The notes beneath the pieces are model-generated. The model was given only the letters and a program-made list of their open reading frames with translations. It was not told the DNA's origin and made no database searches. 64,000 nt of DNA from Gymnorhina tibicen (Eukaryota > Chordata > Aves > Passeriformes > Artamidae): assembly GCA_013399875.1 (NCBI GenBank), contig VXAZ01002401.1, positions 124,001 to 188,000 of the forward strand, given 5' to 3'. The first letter of the stretch is position 1. Each line of letters starts with the position of its first letter. Positions 48,871 to 58,975 of the stretch are shown piece by piece. The translations under genes and the position numbers were made by a program.

Positions 48871-49104
48871 AGAGCAGGACATCCCATTGGATTGATGGAG
48901 CAGCACATCCCACAGGACTGATGGAGCAGGACATCCCACTGCACTGATGGAGCAGGACATCCCATGGGGCTGATGGAGCAGGACATCCCATTGGATTGAT
49001 GGAGCAGCACATCCCACAGGACTGATGGAGCAGGACATCCCACTGCACTGATGGAGCAGGACATCCCATGGGGCTGATGGAGCAGGACATTCCACAGGAC
49101 TCCA
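48871..49104 (+). repeat. 26-bp tandem array, nine copies, 104-bp higher-order period
   Basis: Nine head-to-tail 26-bp units start at 48871, 48897, 48923, 48949, 48975, 49001, 49027, 49053 and 49079. Each follows GGAGCAGGACATCCCA plus a ten-base variable end. Units 1-4 have distinct ends (ttggattgat, caggactgat, ctgcactgat, tggggctgat). Units 5-8 repeat the same order almost exactly, with one base different at the first position of unit 1. Unit 9 is a diverged edge copy. The array is therefore a four-unit block duplicated recently. Because 26 is not a multiple of three and no stop occurs, all three minus-strand frames are open (up to 143 codons) and rotate the same peptides; this is not evidence for a gene. 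Confidence 0.97.
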
Positions 49105-50150
49105 GTGCAGGATAACTCCCCACCAGCTGAGGTACTACAGCTCATTCCACACATATTTTATCCCACAGCAAAGGCAAATTCTTAAGAATGGGTGAAACAC
49201 CTCTCAGTGCAGACCATGTTGAGATGAATTGCACCGTTCCTGCAAGAGGTCAGGAGCAGAGGTGAGGCTTGTTCCCAAATCCCTGCTGACACAGGGAAAT
49301 TGGATGCTGTGTTGGAGCCCTGGCTCTCCTGTGAGCCTGCGTGTATGGTCTGTGACCATGGACTTCCCTCTCACATCTGTCCCCCATCTGAGGGGTCACA
49401 GACACACAAGGATAGCAAAGGCTCTAACTATTGCATCTCATAAAGAAAACAAGTTTGGACTCAGCCATGTGGACTCAGGCTGCCAAGGAACTGGAGTTTC
49501 CCGAGTAAAAACACTTGTGCAAGCAATGGAAGCAAGAACTGAGTCTGACTTCACAGCTTACCAGGAGAGAAATAAAGAGGAGAAAAGGAAAGTAAAATTT
49601 CTTTCTGTCTCACGAGGGAAAAGCGAAAAGAAGTGGATGAGGTGCCACTGCCAGGATTAATGAGCTCTAGAACACCTAATAAAAGTGTTCAGGGACTTCT
49701 GCAATCTCAAACAGAAAGCGGCTGTAGAGAGATTTCATTCTTTTCACACATCCTACAGAAAAATCAGAAAGAAAAGAAGGGATGCTTACTTGCACTGCAG
49801 AGCAAAACACTCTGGGGCTCTGTGTTTAATCTGGAAGACAAAACAGTTTGCCAAACATGGGTGGGAGCATTTGTAGGACACAGGAACAAACTGTCTTCAA
49901 CAGAAGACATTTTTAAGAGAAGGTGTGCCAGGCTGAGGGAAAAGCCTCTGCACTGCAGTGTCAGCCGGGTGACACCGGAGGAGCGAGTGCCAACAGCCAC
50001 CAGTGGGAACAAAGAATGGGGAGCTGGGATGGAGCTTTGTGGGATGGACACAGATGGAGCATGAGTATCATGTTCCAGTAGAAATAGTATTTCCTAAGTC
50101 AGAGAAAGGGTATCCAGCTTACAAAAGTCTGGTGACTGCCAGAGCCATTT
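49105..50150. other. Non-coding DNA, no gene recognised
   Basis: Two overlapping plus-strand frames of 143 codons each (49229-49660 and 49633-50064) are open but show only Lys/Glu-rich, unassignable sequence. No repeat family was seen. Confidence 0.5.
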
Positions 50151-50560
50151 CATAGAATGAATCATGGACTGATTCAGGTTGGAAGGGACCTTAAAGCCCA
50201 TCCAGTGCCACCCCTGCCATGGGCAGGGACACCTTCCACTGTCCCAGGCTGCTCCCAGCCCCATCCAACCTGGCCTTGGACACTTCCAGGGATCCAGGGG
50301 CAGCCACAGCTTCTCTGGGCACCCTGTGCCAGGGCCTCCCCACCCTCCCAGGGAACAATTCCATCCCAAAATCCCATCCAACCCTGCCCTCTGGCAGTGG
50401 AAGCCATTCCCTGTGTCCTGTCCCTCCATCCCTTGTCCCCAGTCCCTCTCCAGCTCTCCTGGAGCCCCTTTAGGCACTGCAAGGGGCTCTGAGGTCTCCC
50501 TGGAGCCTTCTCTTCTCCAGGTGAGCACCCCCAGCTCTCCCAGAGCAGAGGGGTTTCAGC
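50151..50560 (-). repeat. CR1 LINE, longer 3' fragment (~410 bp)
   Basis: The plus strand begins 'catagaatgaatcatggact' and carries 'ggttggaagggaccttaaag', 'ccatgggcagggacaccttc', 'ccacagcttctctgggcacc' and 'gtgtcctgtccctccatccc', into 'ctctccagctctcctggagc'. It is well preserved, GC-rich and 5'-truncated near 50560. The long open frames on both strands (up to 197 codons) come from this repeat. Confidence 0.95.
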
Positions 50561-51231
50561 CCAGGGACCGGGCACCTATTCCCATATCTGCACATCTCAG
50601 GGGGAGCATCCAGGCAGCCCAAGAGAGCTTCACACCGAGCAGCAGAACAATAAAACATCTTCTGCAACCAGCCAGAATCCATCAAGTGCCACAAGATGCC
50701 CGAGGAGGGAGCAGCTGCACACACGAGCCCAGGTGTTATCTGAAGGGGTTTTACAGCAAGCTCGGTAGCTGAGGGAGCTGACACCATGATGCAGAGACAC
50801 CACTCTAACCTGAGGGGAGCCAGAGGGTTTGCCTGCTGGTCAAGCACGTAAGAAGCAGAAAGGAGATGTGCAAAGGGCACCACGACTGACAGGAGGACGA
50901 GTCCGGGCAGCTTTAAAAAATGCAGCCCAAGGAAAAACCTGTTTGTTGGGACGGAGCCTATTCATGCACTCACGACTCAAGGCGATGGCACTGGGGAACC
51001 AGCTGGAACGTGAGTCACAGGAGACAGGGACTGACCCACAAAAACCAGTCAAGGCTGGCCAAAAGATGGCATGAGGGGCAGGAGAGAAAAATCCAGGCCA
51101 GATGGCACAGAAGGAAGGAGCTGGAAGACACAGAGTCAGCTGCAGGTCCACGGGGAGTGGAGCTGCACCGTGGGAGCAAGGCCCGCCGAGCAAACTGGGC
51201 AGCCCAGCCCAGCCAGTTCCCCAGGACAGGA
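50561..51231. other. GC-rich non-coding stretch before A-rich tract
   Basis: It lies between a CR1 copy and an A-rich tract. It is purine-rich in its second half and has no recognisable product. It could be a decayed retroposed transcript ending in the A-tract, but no poly-A signal or flanking target duplication was found. Confidence 0.4.
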
Positions 51232-51307
51232 TAAAAAACTAAAAAAAAAAAAAAAAAACACAAAAAAAACCAACCAAACAAACAAAAAAAAAACCTAAAA
51301 AAAAAAA
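51232..51307 (+). repeat. A-rich low-complexity tract
   Basis: About 75 bases of A-runs broken by single C, CC or CT, including an 18-base run from 51241. It is typical of a decayed poly-A tail or an expanded A-rich simple repeat. Confidence 0.95.
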
Positions 51308-51839
51308 TCACTTTCAATCCACTTCCAAAAAGTCCCTTTACAACTCAGTTAAAGCAAGTGCATCTCCTCCTTGGCTCATAAGTTCTGGGAAATGAAAACA
51401 GCGTTGTCATGTAAAATGGACTGTGTTTATATCTACATAACTCTGGTATTTTACATACAAAAGGTCGAGAAAAACATGAGGGGTGAGAAAAACATATAGT
51501 CCACACTCCACCAATAGCAGGTGGCCACCTGACATTTCTGGGAGCACCTTTAATTGCACCTAACACATTAAAAAGGCCTCGAGCTCGCTGTGCTTCGTGG
51601 CTGGAACTCCCCTATAAAGAGGCATAAACCTCCCCAGTTTCCAGCTATTCAGCAGAAAAGAGCTACAGCACAGCTAAACTGGCTTGTGTTCATTCCTGCC
51701 GACCTCACAGGGAGAATAAATACATCGAACATCAAGAGGAGTCCAGGTATTACTCTAAGCAGGCTCTATATAATTACTAAAAATAGATGCTATGGAAAAT
51801 CCCTGTGCTTTAAGCCACTGCAGCTTTGGGCCGAGTTCC

Positions 51840-52140
51840 AGCGGCTGTCACAGCTGACAATGTGCACGTTTGTTCAGCAGCAGCGCAGGCCACGTCGAGC
51901 TGATTGGGGACATTATAATGTATGTTTTACTAATGAATTTTGTGCTGGCCGTGCCAAATCAGCGAGTTTATTTGGGCACATTCCTGCAGATTGTACATCG
52001 ACTTGGAGCAGAAAGGAAATTCTTCACTTTTCCAGCGCTGTGGAATAAAGGGGATGTGTTCTCCCAGTCGAGGAGCATATTTGGCACACTGAACGAGGGT
52101 CTTGAAGGCTTTGAGGAGGGTCTACTGCAGCATAATTAGA
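51840..52140 (+). promoter_or_regulatory. Candidate conserved element with overlapping open frames
   Basis: This block keeps CpGs within AT-rich text and holds TAAT and octamer-like pieces ('actaatgaattttgtgc' near 51929). Two plus-strand frames are open through it (51590-52048, 152 codons; 51870-52139, 89 codons). Neither translation matches a family I know, and no convincing splice pair flanks it. The composition fits a long conserved non-coding element better than an exon, but both remain open. Confidence 0.3.
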
Positions 52141-52919
52141 GTCTCTTGCATTTTGGAATGGACTTTTTGGGGGAGAAAATATTTTTTCTGTTATATTTCC
52201 TATATAATCTGGGGCAGGGAGTGGAGGGGAAGGACTGGGTAAATAATAGAAAAATCATTTTCGCTCACAAGAAAATGTGTTTGGAGCCCAGTGTTATGTC
52301 GTGTCCATCAAGGAAGCAGGAAAGAGGGTTCCTCCCACTGCTCCTGCCCATCACTGCCCTCCTCTTCCAGCTGTGGCTGTAGCAGGTGAATCCTCAGCAC
52401 AGGATAAAAGGTGATTGTGTCACTAAGGCTGCATTGGGAGCTCTGTACTGGGGCTCTCCTTAAAACTGGACAATGACCCCGCTCCCTCGGCTGCTTCCCA
52501 CCTTTGTCCCTTTCCAAATATGTCTCTCCCTCTCCTGGATGGCTGATGGCTGCAGCCTCGCCTTAAGCAAACCGGGGAAGCTCTCATTGCTCATCTCACC
52601 TGTGCTAGAGACAGGAAAATCCGGTAGTGCCCGGGCGAGCAGGGATGAGCAGAGCAGGTATCCGCATTCACAGCTCTGCTCCATTCCCTCCCAGGGCTCT
52701 GAGAGCTTAGCCAAGAGAGAAGACACAAGTATTATCAGGCTGGGAGAGGAGTCAGCATTTCCCAGTGAAAACTTGTCCCGTAGGCACAGTGCAAGCAGGG
52801 GAGAAAATCTCATTTCATACAATTTGTCACTCTCCTTTGATTAAGTCTTAAGTTTTCCACGTTTTCCACCCTCTGTGCTCCTCCATCCCTCTCTCCCCGC
52901 AAGCCGCCCGGCCGCCCCT
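52141..52919. other. Non-coding DNA, no gene recognised
   Basis: Frames of about 120 codons are open on both strands over 52460-52844, without recognisable domains. Confidence 0.5.
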
Positions 52920-53040
52920 CCACAATTCCCAGATTGTGCTTTAAACAACAATACCCCGTCTGAAAGGCCATTATGCAGATCCATGAATACATAATTCAAA
53001 ATCGAGCTGCCGCAGCAGCCGCCCGTAACTTTTTTAACCC
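52920..53040. promoter_or_regulatory. Candidate conserved element with octamer-like site
   Basis: It contains 'ttatgcagatccatgaatac' (an octamer-like ATGCAGAT, near 52973) followed by 'ataattcaaaatcgagctg'. It keeps CpGs and runs straight into a CpG-rich block. It has no simple repeats. It reads like an ancient developmental enhancer, but this is an inference from composition. Confidence 0.3.
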
Positions 53041-53420
53041 CACTGTGGGCCGGGTGGCGACGTTCCGCTGCGACGGGCGACGGGGGAAATATGACACACG
53101 CAGGTTTTCCCACAGCCTTTCGCCCCTTCCCCAGGCTAATCCCATTGACAGCACAATCCATCCCCGGCACAATGCAGGGATCCCCGCCGCGGGCCGGGGA
53201 CTGGCCGCAGCTCAGCCACCCCGTGCCAGGGGGATCCCCTGCCACGGCTTGGATTTGGGGTTTGGCGGGGCAGGAAGAGCCTCTGTGCAAGGGATCCAAG
53301 TCTGGCTGCGGACGGCGGGGTTGGGATGTGAGAAACATCCACTTGTGGCACGGCCGTAAGCGAAACCGCGCCTGCAGGGACGTCTGCTGTGAAGTGGAAC
53401 AGCGGAAAAGCCCAGCTGAA
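53041..53420. promoter_or_regulatory. CpG-rich block, weak CpG island
   Basis: CpG density is high at 53050-53100, 53120-53130, 53185-53225, 53310-53320 and 53350-53385. Open frames on both strands (110-165 codons) reflect GC richness. Together with the neighbouring candidate element it may be a promoter or a poised enhancer. No exon could be read. Confidence 0.4.
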
Positions 53421-54262
53421 TGAACATCCCCGTGCTCTGGTTCGCTTCTGCCTGCTGCCTTCCTCCTGCCTTTTTAGAGAACGCTGAGAAACAAGGCTTC
53501 GTAATCGGCGTCCACGCACCTCCAAACCAAAAGCAGCTCTTGCAGGGGTAGCTGAGTGTATTTTGTCTTCGTAACCCAGGTAGGCTGGCCCAGGGTGTCA
53601 CTTGAAGTCTGGCTCTGCACACTCTGCCACCCTGTCAACTTGCCCAACAGCCCAAACGCATCCTCCGCATCTCCGTGTAGAACAGCCCCTCTAATCTAGC
53701 CCCTAAACGACAATTTCTGATTAATGCCAGCCCAGTTTAGTGTTCTCAGTGCTTTGCAGAGGTTTCCCAGGCAGCTCCATTCTCTGAAGAGCAAACAGTC
53801 ACCCCCGCGGTAATTTTGGCATTTAAATTAAACCACAGAGTAGCTGTGAGGCATTTTTGCCTATTTCCAGACAACTGTAGTCAAAGCCAGTACAGCAACT
53901 CTGTGCCCTGTAAAGATCCCACACAAGAGAATGGGATAACCAACTCTTCAGCCAGTGGATTAACACACTGTGAAAAGCCCGTCTCTAAAATTCACCACAA
54001 GCATTTCTAATGATCTGTGGACGATGGGCTGATTTTTATTAAGTTTCCCACAAAGGTGAATTAGTGTCTTTCACTATGGCAACGGCAATAAAAGGATGTA
54101 GAATGAGTCCAAAAGGTCCTGGCTGCTGGGGAAATTGGTTGACATTCTGCAAGCCTATTCAACCAGGAAAGGGTTTCATTACGTGCTCTTCCCCCAGGTC
54201 GGTGGCTCCCATCACGTGTTCCCCTTCAGCCAACAGCCAGGGATGGGACAGGAAGGGCCCAT
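53421..54262. other. Non-coding DNA, no gene recognised
   Basis: Nothing assignable was seen. Confidence 0.55.
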
Positions 54263-54325
54263 CTTAGAATCTCAGTCATAGAACTGGAGAATAATTGAGG
54301 TGGGAAGGGAGGACTTTTAGGGGCG
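54263..54325 (-). repeat. CR1-like short fragment
   Basis: 'agaatctcagtcatagaact' then 'aataattgaggtgggaagg' resembles the reverse-complemented tip of a CR1 subgroup distinct from the copies at 8431 and 50151. Similarity ends by about 54325. Confidence 0.5.
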
Positions 54326-54508
54326 GAGCTGGCCCAGCTCCGTTATCCAAACATTTCCATTCAACTGTGTTTTTCATTCATAAAAATTCTCCTACAATTC
54401 GTCCTCGAGCTTCACCTTATCTGTCATTTTCTTGATGGAGCAACTCCTTGGTGGGCTTTACCCCACCCTGCAGCACTTGTAGTGGTTCTTTGCACTTGCA
54501 GTCCCTTC

Positions 54509-54985
54509 ATGGAATCACAGAATCAGTAAGGCTGGAAAAGCCCTCTAAGATCATCAAGTCCATCCATTCCCCCAGCACTGCCAAGGCCACCACAAACCCC
54601 TGTCCCCACGTGCCACATCCACACAGCTTTTAAATCCCTCCAGGGATGGGGACTCCACCACTGCCCTGGGCAGCTGTGCCAGGGCTGGACAACCCTTTCT
54701 GTGAAGAATTTTTTCCCAATATCCAACTGAAACCTCTCCTGGCACAGCTTGAGGGCATTTCCTCTTGTCCTGTCCCTTGTTCCCTGGGAGCAGAGCTCAA
54801 CCCCAAGCCCTCCTGTCAGCGAGTTGTGCAGAGCCACAAGGCCCCCCCTGAGCCTCCTTTTCTCCAGGCTGAGCCCCTTTCCCAGCTCCCTCAGCCACTC
54901 CTGGGGCTCCAGCCCCTTCCCCAGCTCCGTTCCCTTCTCTGGACACGCTCCAGCCCCTCCATGTCCTTGTCTGAGGATGTCAGAG
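54509..54985 (-). repeat. CR1 LINE, longest copy in window (~475 bp)
   Basis: The plus strand starts 'atggaatcacagaatcagta'. It carries 'aagatcatcaagtccatcca', 'acgtgccacatccacacagc', 'tttctgtgaagaattttttc', 'cttgaggg...cttgtcctg' and 'cctccttttctccaggctga', and ends near 'ccatgtccttgtctgagg'. It is well preserved and 5'-truncated, without reverse-transcriptase coding sequence. Open frames over it are repeat artefacts. It belongs to the same subgroup as the plus-strand copy at 19369. Confidence 0.95.
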
Positions 54986-57689
54986 TTCCTGGTGGGGCTG
55001 ATTAAATATCATCCCCCGTTGTTTCAGGAGGAGAAATGGTGCATCCGAAGGATTAAGCGGCTCAGCACATTCCTGTTGTCAGGCTTGGCCTGAACACAGC
55101 AAAATGGAGCATCACAACAGCTCTGAGGAGCTGCCAGAGGGGAATCCAAGCTGCTTCATCAGAGCAAACACCAGCAGCAAGGAGGGACCAAGGCGGGGAG
55201 AAGGAACTGTAAGGAGTGCTCGAGGTCACAGCCTGAGAGCCCTGATCAGTAAAAATAAATGGTAATCTTCCCCCAAGGAAATGTTCTGTGCCTTTCAATC
55301 TCACTTCGTCTGGAGCTGATCTAAGCAGAGGGGAAAGGCATTGGCTTTGGTTACTTTTATTTACTGAAATTCCGTACACTGACTGTCTTAGCTCCGACTC
55401 CACTGTCAGCTCACCTGACTTGGAATTCTTCCAGTTTGATAAAGGATTTGTGAGAGTGGGCCGGCATCACTTCTTCCTTCTACAGCACTATCAATAGAAC
55501 ATGCTCTTAAAGCACAGATCCCCCAAACACCAGGGGGAAAAAACCTTTCAGGATAGCAGCTGCACGCCGCGTATGTGCAGTGTTTATGGAAAGAGTAAAC
55601 ACGAAAAACAGACACATTTGGTTTTAATTCACTTTGACTGACCCGAGGAGTCCTCCCCAGAGATAATACTCAGGTCAGCACATAAATTTTCAAGTAAGTG
55701 TGCATGATTTTCGCTGCATGTTAAAAAAGCCAGAAAGATGTGTGGGGAAGGATTTCTCAGTAAAGACACTGACACGAAACTGGTTTTATTTGTGGGCTAA
55801 TTCAGCAGCCACTGCAGCAGCACTTGCCATGGCACAGCTCAGCCCGTGTGAAACCTGCTCCTGGAGGCAGAAGTACCTCATGTCACCAGAGGCAAGAGCC
55901 AGAGGCTCAGACACAACACACGGAATAATCTCCTACCCTGCAAAGAGCCCCACTGCAGCCAACAGATGAAATCACGGGCTCAGATATCATTCAACACCGC
56001 TATCGCAACTTGATCCACGATTACAGCTTCTGGGAAACTGTTCCCACTTCTCCCATCCAGCCAATTTTCAGGCGAGTTGAAGGAACTTTGTCACAGAAGA
56101 GCAAATTTTATATTAGTTTTATTTTATATTAGTCCTTTACAGCAACAAAAATCTGGAAGCAGATGCCAGAACACGGTCCTTTTAATTATAACCAAAATGC
56201 TGTAATGTTTTATGTCCTCTGCTGCAAGGCTGGACCACACTGTGGTGTCCTGGCTCTCCTGGAGTCCACCTCATCAAAACATTCCTCGTGGGCTTAGCCT
56301 TAAGCATCTGTTTATGTGTTGTGCTGAGCCCAAGCCCTGCAAGGCAACTGCTCCTTTTGTTGATAATGGTGACAATTTCAGTGCTTTCTAAAAGGAGGTG
56401 AAGTGGCCCCCTACTCAAATCTCTCACGTTGCTCTGAAATCTGAAAATCCCAGATTTGCTTTCAACAGAGATGTAGCTTGAAGCACAGGAGGACAGCCCT
56501 GATGGCCACCAATTTATCTTAATTCTCCAAATTCAAGCCAACTGCTCTCAGTATTATTCCACTGAGGAGGTGATATTGATGAAACTCAGCCAAATATGAG
56601 GGCAAAATCTCTTTTTTCAATTAGAATTTTTTTTTTAACATCTCCAAAACAGAGTTCCACCATGCGACAACATCTTGAACTAATTGAGCTACGGGCAATC
56701 CTCCTTCTTTTTTGTGTACTATGAAATGTAGGAAACACAGATGCTGCCTGTTTAAACTGTCAAACAAGTTTCCTGATGGTAGCTCTCGTGTCTGCTACAG
56801 ACTTGTTGGTTTAACAAATGTTGTGGATGCAAAACTGGAACATGTGTGTAAAATACTCCAGGCTACAAACATCAGAACCATCAGAAACTCGGTGAAGGTT
56901 TGTACCAACTCTGAACAGCTCCGAATTTTACCATTTTCTGTTTCAAATACAAGTATGCTTAACTGTGAAAAACCTCGTCACCCAAAACAGGGGACTTGCA
57001 CAGAACTGCAGGCAGCTAAGCAAAGAGCTGGCACGTGAAAAGCCTTTCATTTTTCTCAGTTCAAGTTAACAACAAAAACAACACTGCAGGTAATTCATGG
57101 CCCTCCTTACTACTACAGTCCTTGAAAAACAGGAGGATTAACTCGTTGAGGACGTGGTGAAACCTCAGGCAATGCACCTAATGGCCAGATACCATCTTTC
57201 CACGCACATTTCCATGGGTAGAATTGAGCAGTGTGCCAAGCACGAGCTCTTGATGGACCAAAGGGACCCGTGCAGGTGTGCAGCAGGAAAAGGGACAAGG
57301 CCATGGGTGAGAACTCCCAGAAAGGGGTGAGGTCACGAGAGATGTGGTCATTCTCCTGAGCTTGTGATGTCAGAGGTAACACAATTAAGAGAAACCACTG
57401 AGCCTATAAATTCATGTTCCACCCTAATGTCAACATTTTTTTGGAGGACAAGTGTTTACAGCTTGGCCATAGTACGTGGCTATGTCTCGATCCAGAGGAT
57501 TTTTATTTCCAGTAAAAACAAAATGTATAGACAATTATTAGCTGTATTTTTAGTACCAGCAGAAGGTTCAGGCGATTGTAAACTAGATTTTACTTACTAT
57601 AAAATACAATAATGAACATTGGTACAGAGAGGTTTGAGAAGAATCCCAGATGTTGGCTGGGAGAGGAACTGGGGAACCGCTTTCTTCTT
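54986..57689. other. Non-coding DNA, no gene recognised
   Basis: Unique-looking DNA with chance-length frames, the longest being 119 codons and partly inside the CR1. No repeat was assigned. Confidence 0.55.
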
Positions 57690-57761
57690 ATGTCAAACTT
57701 CTTATTAAATACCCAACTATTAATGTCAAAATTGAACTTTTTATTGAATACCCAGCTATTT
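57690..57761 (+). repeat. Two-copy imperfect tandem duplication
   Basis: A unit beginning 'atgtcaaa' and ending 'ttattRaatacccaRctatt' occurs at 57690-57722 (33 bp) and 57723-57761 (39 bp). The second has a six-base insertion and a few substitutions, so the duplication is not very recent. The length difference is a multiple of three, which keeps a minus-strand frame open, probably by chance. Confidence 0.8.
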
Positions 57762-58139
57762 CTACACATCACCAGTGAATGCAGGGCTTCTAATGAGGAC
57801 GGACTGCTGACTTTTAAAGCCACCATATCCCTCGTGCTCGATGCAGAGTAAGAAAAAAAGAACATGTTCATGGAGCCGTTTCAGAAGCAGTTTGGTGAAG
57901 GCCAGATATGGGCATGTTTGACTTCCCTGACCTCACTTTTAAGAAAAGTGGAGTCACTTCTAAAGGCTTCAACAAATACAGAAGGGGAGGAAACCATTCC
58001 CACTGGGCGGCCTGGATTTTAATCTCTTACCTGGCACAGGGTGACACTCGGGGAGAGCGGTTCAGCGACGCTGGGAGACTTCAAAGCACTTTCAAGAACC
58101 AGCAAATTAAAAAAGAAGGTTCCCATGGGGAGAGTCGTG
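57762..58139. other. Non-coding DNA, nothing recognised
   Basis: A 107-codon plus-strand frame (57908-58231) crosses into the next block. It has no recognisable product. Confidence 0.45.
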
Positions 58140-58320
58140 ACATTGAGAAGCTGCAGCTCGCGGGCACTTTGGATCAATGTGCAGTGTGCTGCTCATGGGG
58201 CTTAATGAAACAATTACAGCCCCGCCGCTGATTGCCTTTGTTTTGTCCCTCGGATCAATAGATTATCCACTGTAAATGTCAGCGTGTTCCTGCTCTCCCA
58301 GGGCGCTCTAAGGTAACGAT
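58140..58320. promoter_or_regulatory. Candidate conserved non-coding element
   Basis: It clusters TTAATGAAACAATTACAG (near 58201), a SOX-like CTTTGTT (near 58238), GATCAATAGATTATC (near 58253) and several isolated CpGs in non-repetitive DNA. This is typical enhancer grammar. It directly precedes a possible exon (58302-58369). Confidence 0.3.
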
Positions 58321-58369
58321 GAGCAGCACACAGCGCTTGGCTAAACGTGCTTCTGAGCTCCTGTCACAG
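58302..58369 (+). other. Possible exon or part of a small basic open frame
   Basis: A pyrimidine-rich stretch ending 'tgctctcccag' lies just before 58302, and 'cag|gtaaat', a good donor, follows 58369. The 68 bases between hold an ATG at 58319. If the donor is ignored, the frame continues to 58558 as a 79-residue, Lys/Arg-rich, low-hydrophobic polypeptide. Neither version matches a protein I know. The splice-like signals could be accidental. The basic composition is mildly unlike neighbouring chance frames. Confidence 0.15.
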
Positions 58370-58560
58370 GTAAATGTCTCTGTTTCTAAGAAGTCTAAAG
58401 GACTGACAGGTGCTCGTATGTGCAGGAGAAACACGGAGGGCACAACAACAAAAAAGAAACACAAAGGAAGCGTGGATGGCAAAGCAGCTGTTAAAAAGTA
58501 TCAGAATCTTCAGGCACGCAAAGTGCATTCCTCTCTGCAAATGGGAGGTGTATTGTGACA

Positions 58561-58913
58561 ACTTCTTTGGACTGATTGGGGTTTTTTTAGGGGAGTTCTG
58601 TCTTTTCAGGAATGTCCATTTTTAATTTTAGCAAATGTCATTTTTCCATTTAATTGTTCTGCTTTTTTCCCACAGTGTAAATACGAACTATTTTTATTTT
58701 AAAATACAAGGCAATAAGAAAAAAATATAAATTTAATGTATTAAAATCCGACCAAAAGAAGATGCAGAAGCTCCAATTTCATCACACTGCACTGGAGTCC
58801 TAGAATATCTCCATCCTATGAAACAGGATGAATACAGGGTGAAAACTTCCCGAATACAGGAGGTTTGAGAGGATCACCTGGATTGATTCAAGGTCAGGGG
58901 TGCCAGGAATGAT
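58561..58913. other. Non-coding AT-rich DNA
   Basis: Nothing assignable was seen. It contains T-runs and AT-rich text. Confidence 0.6.
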
Positions 58914-58975
58914 CCAAGGCCAGGCTGGATGGGGCTTTGAGCAGCCTGCTCTAGTGGCAGGTGTCCCTGCCCAGG
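58914..58975 (+). repeat. CR1 LINE internal scrap
   Basis: 'aaggccaggctggatggggc', then 'tttgagcagcctgctctagt' and 'ggcaggtgtccctgccca', form a plus-sense CR1 segment lacking the terminal part. Similarity may extend weakly upstream to about 58865. Confidence 0.8.

Noticed and set aside
48723..49154. Repeat-protein-like minus-strand frame (143 codons) and two sister frames
   Set aside because: They arise from the stop-free 26-bp tandem array, which is open in every minus phase.
50179..50772. 197-codon plus-strand frame rich in Pro and Ser
   Set aside because: It reads through a reverse-complemented CR1 copy; the same holds for the opposite-strand frames.
54646..55093. Pro/Leu/Ser-rich frames of 114-119 codons
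   Set aside because: Largely within the minus-strand CR1 at 54509-54985.
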